A stretch of DNA of 33,896 bases from Ramlibacter sp. (lineage in GTDB: Bacteria; Pseudomonadota; Gammaproteobacteria; Burkholderiales; Burkholderiaceae_C), in contig JAQGMU010000518.1 of assembly GCA_028292195.1 (NCBI GenBank), positions 1 to 33,896 on the forward strand, read 5' to 3'. The notes under the pieces were generated by a model, which was given only the letters and a program-made list of their open reading frames with translations, did not search any database and was not told the origin of the DNA. Position 1 is the stretch's first letter. Each line of letters begins with the position of its first letter. Of the stretch, positions 15,996 to 24,780 are shown piece after piece. The translations under genes were made by a program, and so were the position numbers.

Positions 15996-17359
15996 ACACC
16001 CGCCCCCCATCCGCCACGCTCGATGTCCAGCAATTCATCGACGAGCGGCCGTTCTCGCCGTACCAGGTCCTGATCTTTGTGCTGTGCTTCCTAATCATGG
16101 CGGCCGATGGTTTCGACACCGTCGCGATGGGCTTCGTCGTGCCGGTGCTGGCGAAGGAATGGAGCTTCGCGACGCACCTTTTCGGGCCGGTGCTCAGCGC
16201 ATCCCTCGTCGGGCTGGCCATCGGCGCGCTGATCGCCGGGCCGGTCGCCGACCGGGTCGGCCGCAAGCCTGTGCTGATCGTGTCCGTACTCGCGTTCAGC
16301 GCGTTCAGCCTGGCCACCGCCTACGCCGAATCGCTGACCGCCCTGACGCTCTGGCGCTTCCTGACCGGCCTCGGGCTCGGCGCGGCGACGCCGAATGCGA
16401 CCACGCTGCTTGCCGAAAGCGTGCCGGCGCGGCGGCGCGCGTTGCTGCTCAACGGCATCTACTGCGGCTTCACGCTCGGTGCCGCGACCGGTGGCTTCGC
16501 CGCGGCCGCGATCATCCCCGCTTTCGGCTGGCGCGGCGTGTTCGTCGTGGGGGCCGTCGTGCCTTTCCTGCTGGCGGTGGTGGCGGCGCTCACCTTGCCG
16601 GAGTCGATTCGCTTCATGGTCGCCCGCGACTGGCCCGCCGACCGCGTGCGGTCGGTGCTGCGCCGGCTCACCGGTGTGGCGGAAATCGCCGCCACGCGGT
16701 TCATCGTCGAAGGTGAATCGCAGCAGCAGGCAGCGCGCGGCCGTTCGCCGGTGGCACAGATCCTCGCGCGGGAACATCGGGTGGGCACGCTAATGCTGTG
16801 GGCTGGCTACTTCATGGGCGTGCTAGTGCTCTATCTCGTCACCAGCTGGCTGCCGACGCTGATCAAGGAGTCCGGCGTCGATCTGCGCACGGCATCGCAG
16901 GTCGCCGCGCTGTTCCCGCTGGGAGGGGCGCTCGGAGCCGTCCTCTGCGGCTGGCTGATCGATCGCCTGGAGGCGCACCGGATCGTCGCGGGCGCCTTCG
17001 TGGCGGCGGGGGTGCTGGTCTGGGCATTGGCGCAAGTCCTGGGGGATGCCGCCTGGTTGCCAGCGCTGACTTTCGGCTCGGGCTTCTTCACCGGCGCCGC
17101 GATCGTCTCGATGCCGGCGCTGGCCGCCGCCTTCTACCCGACGCAGTCGCGCGCCAGCGGCATCGCCTGGATGCTTGGCATCGGCCGGATCGGCGGGATT
17201 CTCGGTGCGGTCCTGGGCGGCGTACTGCTGCAGATCGGCTTCGGCGCTGCGGCGATCGTCGCCCTGTTGGCGGTTCCGGCCTTCATCGCTGCCGCCGCGG
17301 TCATCTTCAAGGGCGCGCGGCGAGCGCCCCGGCGCCCCGCCATCGTGGTGGGAGCATGA
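15992..17359 (+). CDS. MFS transporter, aromatic acid:H+ symporter (AAHS) type
   Basis: 455 residues with about twelve hydrophobic segments in two halves. TM1 contains MAADGFDTVAMGF, whose DGFD motif is typical of PcaK/BenK-type aromatic acid symporters. The loop 2-3 signature GPVADRVGRKPVLI and its counterpart GWLIDRLEAHRIV in the second half are present. WRFLTGLGLGAATPNATTLL fits TM4. AAHS members import benzoate-type acids with protons, so this is the best clue that the operon handles an aromatic or heteroaromatic carboxylate. AAGGAAG precedes the ATG. The start overlaps the preceding stop, and the stop overlaps the next start. Confidence 0.92.
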   Translation: MNTRPPSATLDVQQFIDERPFSPYQVLIFVLCFLIMAADGFDTVAMGFVVPVLAKEWSFATHLFGPVLSASLVGLAIGALIAGPVADRVGRKPVLIVSVLAFSAFSLATAYAESLTALTLWRFLTGLGLGAATPNATTLLAESVPARRRALLLNGIYCGFTLGAATGGFAAAAIIPAFGWRGVFVVGAVVPFLLAVVAALTLPESIRFMVARDWPADRVRSVLRRLTGVAEIAATRFIVEGESQQQAARGRSPVAQILAREHRVGTLMLWAGYFMGVLVLYLVTSWLPTLIKESGVDLRTASQVAALFPLGGALGAVLCGWLIDRLEAHRIVAGAFVAAGVLVWALAQVLGDAAWLPALTFGSGFFTGAAIVSMPALAAAFYPTQSRASGIAWMLGIGRIGGILGAVLGGVLLQIGFGAAAIVALLAVPAFIAAAAVIFKGARRAPRRPAIVVGA

Positions 17360-17937
17360 GCATGCACGCCAGGCTGACGCTGGCCACACTGGCCGTGGCC
17401 TTGCTGGCGAGCCCGTCGCTCGCGCGCGCGCAGGCCAGCCTCGACGAACGTGTGACCAGCCAGCGCTTCACCATCGAGCACGTCCTCATCGCCTCCAGGC
17501 GCAGTTTCGACGAGGTCAGGGCGGCGCTGGAGGCGAAGCTACAGCACTACGACGAGCGCATCGCCGCGATGCTGCGGCAGGGCGAGGCAGAGCGAGCCCG
17601 CGTCGAACTCGAGCGCCTGGCTGCACCCACCGGGCTGACGATCCTCCAGACGCTGAACCACGGGAGCGCGCTGGTGCTTCGTGGCGGGCGCCGCAATGCC
17701 ATCCAGTACGGCATCGGCAACGTCCTGATCGCCACCGAGATGACACAGCACCGCCTGGCCGCAGGCCTGTATGCGCCGATACGTGTGTTGCTGTACGAAG
17801 CGGAAGGCAGCACCGCCGTCTTCGAATACGACCGCCCGTCGACGGCGTTCGCGCTGTTCGGCGACGACCGCATCGACGCGGTCGCGAAGAGACTCGATGC
17901 GCAATTGCAGTCGGTGCTGCAGGACGTGAGCCGGTGA
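17356..17937 (+). CDS. DUF302-type secreted protein
   Basis: 193 residues. A Sec signal peptide (LTLATLAVALLASPSLARA) ends near residue 26, then a helical stretch (residues about 50-90) leads into a DUF302-like fold: NVLIATEMTQHRLAAGLYAP, PIRVLLYEAEGSTAVFEYDRP. DUF302 proteins are small periplasmic proteins of unknown function. The start overlaps the MFS stop (ATGA); ATG 17362 is an alternative. Its place between transporter and CoxG-like gene makes it part of the operon. Whether it binds substrate, cofactor or metal cannot be told. Confidence 0.72.
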   Translation: MSMHARLTLATLAVALLASPSLARAQASLDERVTSQRFTIEHVLIASRRSFDEVRAALEAKLQHYDERIAAMLRQGEAERARVELERLAAPTGLTILQTLNHGSALVLRGGRRNAIQYGIGNVLIATEMTQHRLAAGLYAPIRVLLYEAEGSTAVFEYDRPSTAFALFGDDRIDAVAKRLDAQLQSVLQDVSR

Positions 17938-17953
17938 AACCAGGGGATTCGTG

Positions 17954-18517
17954 ATGGAACTGATTGGAGAACGATGGATTGCGGCCCCGCTGGCGGTCAC
18001 CTGGGAAGCGCTGAACGACCCCGCAACACTCAAGGCCTGCATCGCCAGCTGCGAGTCGCTCGAGCGCACAGCGCCCGACACGCTGGCAGCGGTGCTGGCT
18101 TTGAAGGTCGGCCCGGTCAGCGCGCGCATGCGCGGCACGCTGAAAATGCACAACGTGCAGGCGCCGCACCGCTATGCAATCGCCTTCGACGGACAAGGTG
18201 GGGTAGCCGGCTTCGGCAAGGGGACGGCCGAAGTCACGCTGTCGGAAGATGGCACCGGCACCCGCCTGCGCTACACCGCACACGCCCAGGTGGGTGGCCG
18301 GCTGGCCCAGGTGGGTTCGCGCCTGATCGACGCTGTTGCAGCCAGGCTGGCCGAGGACTTCTTCTCCGCCTTCGAGGCGAGGCTGGAGCCTGCGCCCCAG
18401 GCGGCATTCCAGGCGGAGGGGCCAGTGTCGGCCGCGCCGCGGGCGACCGGCATGCAGTGGTCCTGGCTGCTGTGGGCGGTCGGGTTGCTGGCGCTGGCCT
18501 GGCTTCTGCTGGGGTGA
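17954..18517 (+). CDS. CoxG-like (SRPBCC) protein with C-terminal membrane anchor
   Basis: 187 residues from ATG 17954; GTG 17951 is also possible, but the GGGG site is better spaced for 17954. The SRPBCC fold opens with MELIGERWIAAPLAVTWEAL, contains LKACIASCESLER and the VGPVSARMRGTLKM strand, and ends with GGRLAQVGSRLIDAVA. A single transmembrane helix (WSWLLWAVGLLALAWLLLG) closes the protein. CoxG anchors CO dehydrogenase to the inner membrane in Oligotropha, so here it probably tethers or matures the molybdenum hydroxylase. It is the last gene of the operon. Confidence 0.87.
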   Translation: MELIGERWIAAPLAVTWEALNDPATLKACIASCESLERTAPDTLAAVLALKVGPVSARMRGTLKMHNVQAPHRYAIAFDGQGGVAGFGKGTAEVTLSEDGTGTRLRYTAHAQVGGRLAQVGSRLIDAVAARLAEDFFSAFEARLEPAPQAAFQAEGPVSAAPRATGMQWSWLLWAVGLLALAWLLLG

Positions 18518-18613
18518 CGCGCAAGTTCCATCCGGTCACGGCCGGCCAAGGCGGCCTGTCGAGCGCGCGCTGGGTGTTTCAACTCCGACAATTGTCCTTT
18601 GTGGCCACTGCCC

Positions 18614-18647
18614 TTGGTCGATGCGGCGCCATCGCCTAGATTGGCGG
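18614..18647 (+). promoter_or_regulatory. Promoter before the 70-aa gene / MFS pair
   Basis: TTGGTC (18614-18619) and TAGATT (18637-18642) are 17 bases apart, and the -10 box lies within TAGATTGGCGG, also found at 3434-3444 before the GNAT gene. It lies 25 bases before the next start codon. The preceding operon ends 96 bases upstream, so an independent promoter makes sense. Confidence 0.5.
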
Positions 18648-18671
18648 TTATCCAATGCGAAGGAGACTGTC

Positions 18672-18884
18672 ATGACGAACGAATCGATGCACGCCGCGCC
18701 GAGCTTCCAGCTGCGTTTCCGTTCCCTCTTTCGGGAGGGCCGCGGCTACACCTTTCCGTGTGACCCAGCCGGAAACGTCGCGATCGACAAGCTCAGCGAG
18801 CGCGGTCGCATCAACTACCTCTTCGTGCGGGCGATGGTCGGCCGCGACTACACGCCGCCCGAAGTCACGCCTGCGTGGGCATGA
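18672..18884 (+). CDS. Small conserved-type protein of unknown function
   Basis: 70 residues with a strong ribosome-binding site (AAGGAG nine bases before the ATG) and its own promoter. The core FRSLFREGRGYTFPCDPAGN, then LSERGRINYLFVRAMVGRDY, resembles a family of short Burkholderiales hypothetical proteins I know only as unnamed. There is no signal peptide or membrane segment. The stop overlaps the start of the MFS gene (ATGA), so the two are translationally coupled and this may be a leader-like or accessory gene to the exporter. Confidence 0.75.
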   Translation: MTNESMHAAPSFQLRFRSLFREGRGYTFPCDPAGNVAIDKLSERGRINYLFVRAMVGRDYTPPEVTPAWA

Positions 18885-20095
18885 ACATGAACCATCCCTC
18901 TTCCGAACACGCCGGTGCTCCGTCGGCTGCCGGGCGGCTCACCTCCGGCCAGGCTCTCTGGCTCAAGGGCGTGATCCTCATGAGCTTCCTGGCTGCCTCC
19001 AGCGTACCTTCGCCGCTCTATGCCCTGTACCGGGCGAGCTGGGGCTTCTCCGCGCTGACGCTCACCATCGTCTTCGCCAGCTATGCCCTGGCGCTGCTGC
19101 TCGCCCTGCTGGTATTCGGCGCCCTCTCCGACTACCGCGGACGCCGCGAGGTGCTCCTGGCAGGGTTGGTCCTCGAGATCGTGGCGATCCTGCTGTTCTG
19201 GCGGGCGGATTCGGTCGGTTGGCTGCTGGCCGCACGCATCCTCCAGGGCGCGGCGACGGGGATCGCAACCAGCGCGCTCAGCGCGGGCCTGATCGATCTC
19301 CACCCCGAACGCGGCCCGCTGATCAACAGCGTGGCTCCGATGGTGGGCCTCGGCGTCGGCGCGCTGGGCGTCACCATCCTGGTGGAATTCGCCCCAGCGC
19401 CAACGCGCTTGGTGTTCGACCTCCTGCTGCTCGTGTTCGCGCTGCAGCTGGTAGCCGCGTACTTCCTTCCCGAAACGGCGCAGCGCCGGCCCGGCGCCTG
19501 GCGCTCGCTGCGGCCGAGCGTCGGCATCCCGCCGTACGCGCGATCGACCATGATGCGCGTGCTGCCAGTGAACACTGCCCAATGGGCGCTCGGCGGTTTC
19601 TATTTCTCCCTGGGTCCCACCCTGGCGCGGTCGGTCACCGGCAGCAAGGCGCCTTTGATCGGGGGCGTGTTAATCGCAGTGATGGCATTCAGCAGCGCCG
19701 CGGCCATCGCGCTGGTGCGCAACCTCAACCCGCGCACGGCGACCACGGCCGGCGCCGTCGGGGTGGCGGCCGGTGTGGTGCTCACGTTGGGCGGGATCCA
19801 CTGGCTCTGGTCTGGTGCGGCCCTCGCGGGTACCGTGATCGCCGGCCTGGGCTTCGGCGCCGCGTTCAGCGGCTCCTTGCGCAGTCTGGTGCCACTGGCG
19901 CAGGCGCACGAGCGCGCTGCGCTGATGTCCGGCTTCTTCGCAGCGAGCTACCTCGCCTTCAGCGTGCCCGCAATCGTCGCGGGACTGCTGGCGAGCCGGT
20001 TCGGCCTTCAGGCCACGGCGATCGGCTACGGCCTCGCAGCTGCCATGCTGGCCTTGACAGCCCTCGTCCCGACACGGACGAGGCAGCGCGCCTGA
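18881..20095 (+). CDS. MFS transporter (drug/sugar-exporter-like)
   Basis: 404 residues from ATG 18881, overlapping the stop of the small gene; GTG 18875 and ATG 18887 are alternatives. Twelve hydrophobic segments. The first loop signature is FGALSDYRGRREVLLAG after TM2, and ARILQGAATGIATSALSAGL resembles the TM4-TM5 region of DHA-type exporters. It is unrelated in detail to the AAHS symporter upstream, so export rather than uptake is more likely. No substrate can be given. No gene follows on this strand; a GC-rich inverted repeat lies 75 bases downstream. Confidence 0.85.
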   Translation: MNMNHPSSEHAGAPSAAGRLTSGQALWLKGVILMSFLAASSVPSPLYALYRASWGFSALTLTIVFASYALALLLALLVFGALSDYRGRREVLLAGLVLEIVAILLFWRADSVGWLLAARILQGAATGIATSALSAGLIDLHPERGPLINSVAPMVGLGVGALGVTILVEFAPAPTRLVFDLLLLVFALQLVAAYFLPETAQRRPGAWRSLRPSVGIPPYARSTMMRVLPVNTAQWALGGFYFSLGPTLARSVTGSKAPLIGGVLIAVMAFSSAAAIALVRNLNPRTATTAGAVGVAAGVVLTLGGIHWLWSGAALAGTVIAGLGFGAAFSGSLRSLVPLAQAHERAALMSGFFAASYLAFSVPAIVAGLLASRFGLQATAIGYGLAAAMLALTALVPTRTRQRA

Positions 20096-20170
20096 CCAAG
20101 GCGCACACGCGCGCATCGCTGTCCTGCCCTGCGCACTCGCCCTCCCTTGGATGAGCCATGAAATGACGGC

Positions 20171-20189
20171 TTCCGGACGGCGTCCGGAA
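20171..20189. repeat. Inverted repeat after the second MFS gene
   Basis: TTCCGGAC-ggc-GTCCGGAA has perfect 8-base arms and a 3-base loop. It could end transcription of the MFS unit but lacks a T-run, so it may be an operator or a repeat-element remnant instead. Confidence 0.45.
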
Positions 20190-20204
20190 CTGCGCTGACA
20201 CCGG

Positions 20205-20835
20205 TGCCTCCGGTGGCATGCGCGCTGTCAACGCAGACCGGCTCGCCCGGCGCGGACATGACCTGATTCCCGTGGCGCGCAGCGCCGATCGATTGAACAG
20301 TGTTGCCGCCCCAACGTGGCGCAGACTGGATGCAGGGTGGAAGTGTTGGCGGCCGACCTCAGCGCCACGGAAGGCCTGGTCGGGATCGAGCAGCGGCTGG
20401 CCCAGGATGATGCCATCCGCCTGCTGGTGAACAGCGCCGGCTTCGATATCGGAACGCCGCCTCCCAGTCCGACCCCGACCGGCTGGACACGGCATCTAGC
20501 TGAACGCGGTGGCGCCGACCCGGCTGTCCCGCGCAGCAGCCCCGCGTTCGTGGCGCGAGGCGGCGGGACCATCATCAACATCGCCTCGGTGGCCGCGATC
20601 GCGCCGCCGGGCATCCTGAATGGGGTCTACAGCGCCAGCAAGGCCTTCGTCGAGAGCTTCTCGCAGGCACTGCAGCACGAGCTCGGGCCCAAAAGGCCTG
20701 CGTGCGCAGACGGTGCTGCCGGGCGCGACCCGCACGCATTCTGGGACGCATGCGGTATCCCGGTCGCGGCCCTGCCGCAGCAGATCGTGATGAAGGCGGA
20801 GGACACGGTGGATGCGGCCCTCGCAGGCCTGGATC
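20205..20835 (+). pseudogene. Broken short-chain dehydrogenase/reductase (SDR)
   Basis: Parts of one SDR are scattered over frames: the TGASGG nucleotide-binding turn with DRLARRGHDL and VARSADRLN, then (frame change near 20320) AQTGCRVEVLAADLS and LLVNSAGFDIGTP, then after scrambled bases FVARGGGTIINIASVAAIAP and the active-site YSASKAFVE, then frame-shifted C-terminal pieces. The start codon region has also decayed; MRAVNADRL replaces the expected GIGxxYADRL. The Tyr-x-x-x-Lys active site is still readable, but the frame cannot be maintained. It converges on the CoA-transferase gene and ends against its stop. Certainly non-functional as written. Confidence 0.85.
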
Positions 20836-22032
20836 TCACCGGGAACCGCCTGCCTGCAGCCACTCGTCGAGCACCTCCTGCGTGTGGGCACCAAGCACCG
20901 GCGGCCCCAGCCGGTAGGCCACTGGCGTAGCAGACAGACGCAGGGGGTTGGCCACCACGTGAATGTCTGCGCCTTCTCCATGGGGAACCTGCACCTGCAG
21001 CCCTCGCGCGATGACATGCGGGTCCGAGAACACCTGCGCGATGTCGTTGATCGGCCCACAGGGAACCCCCGCTTCCTCAAGCAAGCGTACCCACTCCCGA
21101 GTGGGACGCGTCATCGTGACGGATCGCAGCAGGGCCAGCAGTGCATCGCGGTGCACGACGCGCGCCGCATTGGTAAGGAACCGCGGATCAACTGACCATT
21201 CCGGGTGCCCAGCGGCCTCGCAGAACCTGGCGAACTGGCCGTCGTTCCCCACCGTGAGAATCATGTAGCCATCCGCAGTGGGAAAGTCCTGGTAGGGCAC
21301 GATGTTCGGATGTGCGTTGCCCATTCGCGATGGCACGCGCTCGCCGACCAGGTAGTTCGCCGCCTGGTTGGCCAAGGCAGCCACCTGCACGTCCAGCAGT
21401 GCGACGTCGATGTACTGCCCCTCGCCTGTCCTGTTCCGGTGCTGCAGCGCGGCCAGGATCGCGTTCGAGGCGTAGAGCCCGGTGAGCAGGTCGACGAGCG
21501 CCACCCCCACCTTCATAGGCCCGCCACCGGGCTCGGTGTCCGGCCGCCCGGTAACGCTCATCAAACCGCCCATTCCCTGGATGAGGAAGTCATAGCCAGG
21601 CCGCTGTGCATACGGCCCGGTCTGGCCGAAGCCGGTGATCGAGCAATAAATGAGGCCACGGTTGCTCTTGCGCAGGGTCTCATGGTCAAGGCCGTACTGT
21701 TTCAAGCCGCCGACCTTGAAGTTCTCCACCAGGACATCCGCTTGCGCGGCAAGCTGCCGTACCAGCTCCTGCCCATCGCCATTGGCCAGGTCGATGGCGA
21801 CCGAGCGCTTGTTCCGGTTCGCGCAGGTGAAGTACGCCGAAACGTCCAGCCGTTCTTTTTCCGCGTCCTCCACCCATGGCGGACCCCAGGCGCGGGTGTC
21901 GTCCCCTGTCCCTGGGCGTTCGACCTTGACGACATCCGCTCCGAGATCGCCCAGCATCTGGGTGGCCCAGGGACCTGCCAGCACGCGCGACAGGTCGAGG
22001 ACCTTTACACCTTGCAGCGCACTCATGTCCAT
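20836..22032 (-). CDS. CaiB/BaiF class III CoA-transferase, probably glutarate CoA-transferase
   Basis: 398 residues from ATG 22032, two bases after the gcdH stop; ATG 22026 is an alternative. The frame is open far upstream into gcdH, but that part is a shadow. Marks are LQGVKVLDLSRVLAGPWATQ, LGADVVKVERPG, RPGYDFLIQGMGG and the catalytic Asp181 in VALVDLLTGLYASN. Pairing with gcdH suggests that it forms glutaryl-CoA from glutarate using succinyl-CoA, as the C7orf10/SUGCT type enzyme does; this rests on context. It is a relative of, but distinct from, the transferase at 8601. Confidence 0.9.
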   Translation of the reverse strand: MDMSALQGVKVLDLSRVLAGPWATQMLGDLGADVVKVERPGTGDDTRAWGPPWVEDAEKERLDVSAYFTCANRNKRSVAIDLANGDGQELVRQLAAQADVLVENFKVGGLKQYGLDHETLRKSNRGLIYCSITGFGQTGPYAQRPGYDFLIQGMGGLMSVTGRPDTEPGGGPMKVGVALVDLLTGLYASNAILAALQHRNRTGEGQYIDVALLDVQVAALANQAANYLVGERVPSRMGNAHPNIVPYQDFPTADGYMILTVGNDGQFARFCEAAGHPEWSVDPRFLTNAARVVHRDALLALLRSVTMTRPTREWVRLLEEAGVPCGPINDIAQVFSDPHVIARGLQVQVPHGEGADIHVVANPLRLSATPVAYRLGPPVLGAHTQEVLDEWLQAGGSR

Positions 22033-22034
22033 GC

Positions 22035-23207
22035 TCAGAAGGCGGCGATGCCGGTCTGCGCACGGCCTAGGATCAGCGCGTGGATGTCGTGCGTACCCTC
22101 GTAGGTGTTCACCACCTCCAGGTTCACCAGATGGCGCGCCACGCCGAACTCGTCGCTGATGCCGTTGCCGCCCAGCATGTCGCGCGCGGTGCGGGCAATA
22201 TCGAGCGCCTTGCCGCAGGAATTGCGCTTCATGATGGAGGTGATTTCCACCGCGGCCGTGCCCTCGTCCTTCATGCGGCCGAGGCGCAGGCAGCCCTGCA
22301 GGCCCAGCGTGATCTCGGTCTGCATGTCGGCCAGCTTCTTCTGGATCAACTGGTTGGCCGCCAGCGGCTTGCCAAATTGCTTGCGATCCAGCACGTACTG
22401 GCGGGCGCGGTGCCAGCAGTCCTCCGCCGCGCCGAGCGCGCCCCACGCGATACCGTAGCGCGCGGAGTCCAGGCAGGTGAAAGGCCCCTTGAGCCCGCGG
22501 ACCTCGGGAAAGGCGTTCTCCTCCGGGCAGAACACGTCTTCCAGCACGATCTCGCCGGTGATCGAAGCCCGCAGGCCCACCTTGCCGGCGATGTTGGGCG
22601 CGGACAGGCCCTTCCAGCCCTTCTCCAGGACGAAGCCGCGGATCGCGCCCTCGTCGTCCTTGGCCCACACGACGAATACGTCCGCGATCGGTGAGTTGGT
22701 GATCCACATCTTGGAGCCGGTCAGCTTGTAGCCGCCATCGACCTTACGGGCGCGCGTCACCATGCTGCCCGGATCGGAGCCGTGGTTTGGCTCGGTCAGG
22801 CCAAAGCAGCCGATCCACTCGCCGGTGGCCAGCTTGGGCAAGTACTTCTGCCTGGTGGCTTCATTGCCGAACTCGTGGATGGGCACCATCACCAGCGAGG
22901 ACTGCACGGACATCATCGAACGGTAGCCCGAATCCACCCGCTCAACTTCACGCGCGACGAGGCCGTAGCACACGTAGTTCAACCCGCCCCCGCCGCAATG
23001 CTCGGGAATCGTGGGTCCCAGCAGGCCCAGCTCGCCCATCTCGCGGAAGATCCGGACATCGGTGCGCTCGTTCCTGAAAGCCTCCAGCACACGGGGTGCG
23101 AGGCTGTCTTCGCAATACCGCCGGGCGGCATCTCCAACCGCGCGCTCGTCTTCCGTGAGCTGCTGCCCTAGCAGCAGCGGGTCGGCCCAGACAAAAGTGG
23201 ATTTCAT
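22035..23207 (-). CDS. gcdH: Glutaryl-CoA dehydrogenase
   Basis: 390 residues from ATG 23207 (AAGGAAAG upstream). The acyl-CoA dehydrogenase fold is complete. [14 protein letters not shown] places Arg96-Ser97 where human glutaryl-CoA dehydrogenase has the glutarate-binding Arg94 and Ser95. [16 protein letters not shown] is the flavin-binding stretch. [16 protein letters not shown] carries the catalytic base Glu370, the same number as in the human enzyme. It oxidises and decarboxylates glutaryl-CoA to crotonyl-CoA at the end of lysine, tryptophan or benzoate-type catabolism. Co-transcribed with the CoA-transferase and divergent from a LysR regulator. Confidence 0.95.
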   Translation of the reverse strand: MKSTFVWADPLLLGQQLTEDERAVGDAARRYCEDSLAPRVLEAFRNERTDVRIFREMGELGLLGPTIPEHCGGGGLNYVCYGLVAREVERVDSGYRSMMSVQSSLVMVPIHEFGNEATRQKYLPKLATGEWIGCFGLTEPNHGSDPGSMVTRARKVDGGYKLTGSKMWITNSPIADVFVVWAKDDEGAIRGFVLEKGWKGLSAPNIAGKVGLRASITGEIVLEDVFCPEENAFPEVRGLKGPFTCLDSARYGIAWGALGAAEDCWHRARQYVLDRKQFGKPLAANQLIQKKLADMQTEITLGLQGCLRLGRMKDEGTAAVEITSIMKRNSCGKALDIARTARDMLGGNGISDEFGVARHLVNLEVVNTYEGTHDIHALILGRAQTGIAAF

Positions 23208-23253
23208 GTGCTTTCCTTGCATGGATGCGGCACTTTCGGCCAGCCACTCTCCT

Positions 23254-23278
23254 TTGACAAACGATTCTTTCGCGTCAA
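23254..23278. promoter_or_regulatory. Dyad TTGAC-N15-GTCAA in the gcdH/LysR divergent region
   Basis: TTGAC (23254-23258) and GTCAA (23274-23278) form a dyad in the 99-base gap between gcdH and its regulator. LysR proteins bind such interrupted dyads (often T-N11-A type). The TTGAC half could also be a -35 box for the regulator. Only five-base arms, so modest support. Confidence 0.35.
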
Positions 23279-23306
23279 GATGTGCGGAAAACGCACTTCG
23301 AATCCA

Positions 23307-24227
23307 ATGCGCCGAAAAATTCCCTCCACTGCGGCGATGGCCGCCTTCGAGGCCGCCGCGCGGCACCAGAGCTTCACGCTCGCAGCCGACGAACTGGCCC
23401 TGACACAAAGCGCCGTGGGTCGCCAGATCGCCAACCTGGAAGATTTTCTCGGGGTCAAACTCTTCCGGCGCACCCGGCGCGGCGTGGTTCTGACGCCCCC
23501 TGGGCTGCAATACAGCCGCATGGTGCGGGCACGCCTCGACGATGTGGAGCGCGACACGCTGCATCTGCTGTCCTGCGGCGGCGGTGGCGGCTCGCTGGAG
23601 CTCGGCGTGGTCCCCACGTTCGCTACGCACTGGCTCATTCCACGGCTTACCGGCTTCAAGCAACTCCATCCGGGAATCCATCTTCACCTGCATGCGCGCA
23701 CGCGCCCTTTCCTGTTCGAGGAATCAGGCCTGGATGCAGCGATCTACGCCGGCGTGGGTGGCTGGCCCGGAACGCATGCCGAACGGCTGATGCCGGAGCC
23801 GATGGTGGTCGTCTGCGCGCCGGCCCTTGCCGGCCGCAGGAAACGGCTGAAAGCGGCGGACCTTGCCGGGCTGCCCCTGATCCAGATGACGACGCGTCCG
23901 TATGCGTGGCGCGAATGGTTTCGCGCACAGGGCATGGAGTTCGAGGGCGACATGGCGGGCCCCCGAATGGAGCTGTTCTCGATGGCGACCCAGGCTGCGA
24001 TCCACGGCCTGGGCGTGGCGCTCGTTCCCGAAATCTTCGTGCAGGAGGAACTCCGGCGGGACGTGCTGGTTGCCCCGTTCGACCACGCGGCCCTCAGCGG
24101 ATTCGGGTACTACCTCATCCATCCCGAGGCGCAGGCGGACCACCCAGAACTGTCGTTGTTCCGCAAGTGGATCCTTTCCGAAGCCAGCTCCTACTTAGGC
24201 AACGTCGAATCCGCTGAGGGTTGCTGA
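23307..24227 (+). CDS. LysR-type regulator of the glutarate module (GcdR-like)
   Basis: 306 residues from ATG 23307, where conserved sequence begins ([20 protein letters not shown]). The in-frame starts at 23280 and 23208 would add non-conserved residues. The helix-turn-helix is seen in [23 protein letters not shown] cut at about residues 23-45, followed by the usual linker ([20 protein letters not shown]) and an effector domain with [18 protein letters not shown]. It is transcribed divergently from gcdH, the normal arrangement for an activator responding to glutarate or glutaryl-CoA; that effector is inferred. GcvA/AmpR-like branch. Confidence 0.9.
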   Translation: MRRKIPSTAAMAAFEAAARHQSFTLAADELALTQSAVGRQIANLEDFLGVKLFRRTRRGVVLTPPGLQYSRMVRARLDDVERDTLHLLSCGGGGGSLELGVVPTFATHWLIPRLTGFKQLHPGIHLHLHARTRPFLFEESGLDAAIYAGVGGWPGTHAERLMPEPMVVVCAPALAGRRKRLKAADLAGLPLIQMTTRPYAWREWFRAQGMEFEGDMAGPRMELFSMATQAAIHGLGVALVPEIFVQEELRRDVLVAPFDHAALSGFGYYLIHPEAQADHPELSLFRKWILSEASSYLGNVESAEGC

Positions 24228-24249
24228 CCCCGCAAGGAACTTGCCTAAG
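24194..24249. repeat. Spaced inverted repeat at the left limit of the accessory region
   Basis: CTTAGGCAA (24194-24202) is matched by TTGCCTAAG (24241-24249), 38 bases apart, spanning the convergent ends of the LysR gene and the next leftward gene. It might act as a two-way terminator or mark an insertion boundary; neither is shown. Confidence 0.3.
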
Positions 24250-24676
24250 GTTGCCGCGGACTACCTGATAGTCCGTGGGCGTGGTATGGAAGGCCACTCA
24301 CCAGGCTGTGGAACCGAGCGTTCTCAATGGCGAGGAATGGCGGCACTTCGGCAGCCGACGTTTCGAAGAGGAAAGACAAAGACGCTGCGTCCAATCGCAG
24401 GTGGAGAGCTTCGATGGGCAAGGTCGCGCCCATGACAAAGTGTCGGCCGGGATGCTCGCGCACGGGAGCGATGTTCTGGTCGCGGAAGTTGGTCAGCACA
24501 CGAAGCTGCTCGGAAAGGATGAAGACGGCCTTGTTGCACGCGTCTACCTTCGCGTCCAGCAGGTTGCGTTCCTCTCGCTCTCGGTTCCATCTGAACGCGT
24601 AGTACGCCCCTGCGAAGCTGGCAGCAATCCCTCCCAAGCCGGAGATCAACAATTCGAAGATCTTCGCCATGTCCAT
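24245..24676 (-). CDS. Small membrane-anchored protein of unknown function
   Basis: 143 residues from ATG 24676, preceded by GGGAGAGAG; ATG 24670 is the alternative. One transmembrane helix near the N-terminus (ELLISGLGGIAASFAGAYYAF, residues about 8-28) is followed by charged RWNREREERNLLDAK, a likely cytoplasmic coiled stretch, and a soluble C-terminal part. I do not recognise the family. Its look (N-terminal anchor plus a helical cytoplasmic domain) is common among phage and island genes of unknown role. It ends convergently with the LysR gene and appears to be the first gene of the accessory region. Confidence 0.6.
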   Translation of the reverse strand: MDMAKIFELLISGLGGIAASFAGAYYAFRWNREREERNLLDAKVDACNKAVFILSEQLRVLTNFRDQNIAPVREHPGRHFVMGATLPIEALHLRLDAASLSFLFETSAAEVPPFLAIENARFHSLVSGLPYHAHGLSGSPRQP

Positions 24677-24780
24677 GCTCTCTCCCTTTGATCGACAATT
24701 TTGCGCCATGTGCAGCCGCTACCGCACCCGAGCAGCATGCGCAACTCTCGGAGCTTCGAAGCGGGATGCGCAACCCGGGG

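Noticed and set aside
20836-22707. A 623-codon CoA-transferase with a long N-terminal extension
   Set aside because: The extension lies out of frame within gcdH and has no motif. The family's N-terminus (LQGVKVLDLSRVLAG) begins right after ATG 22032.
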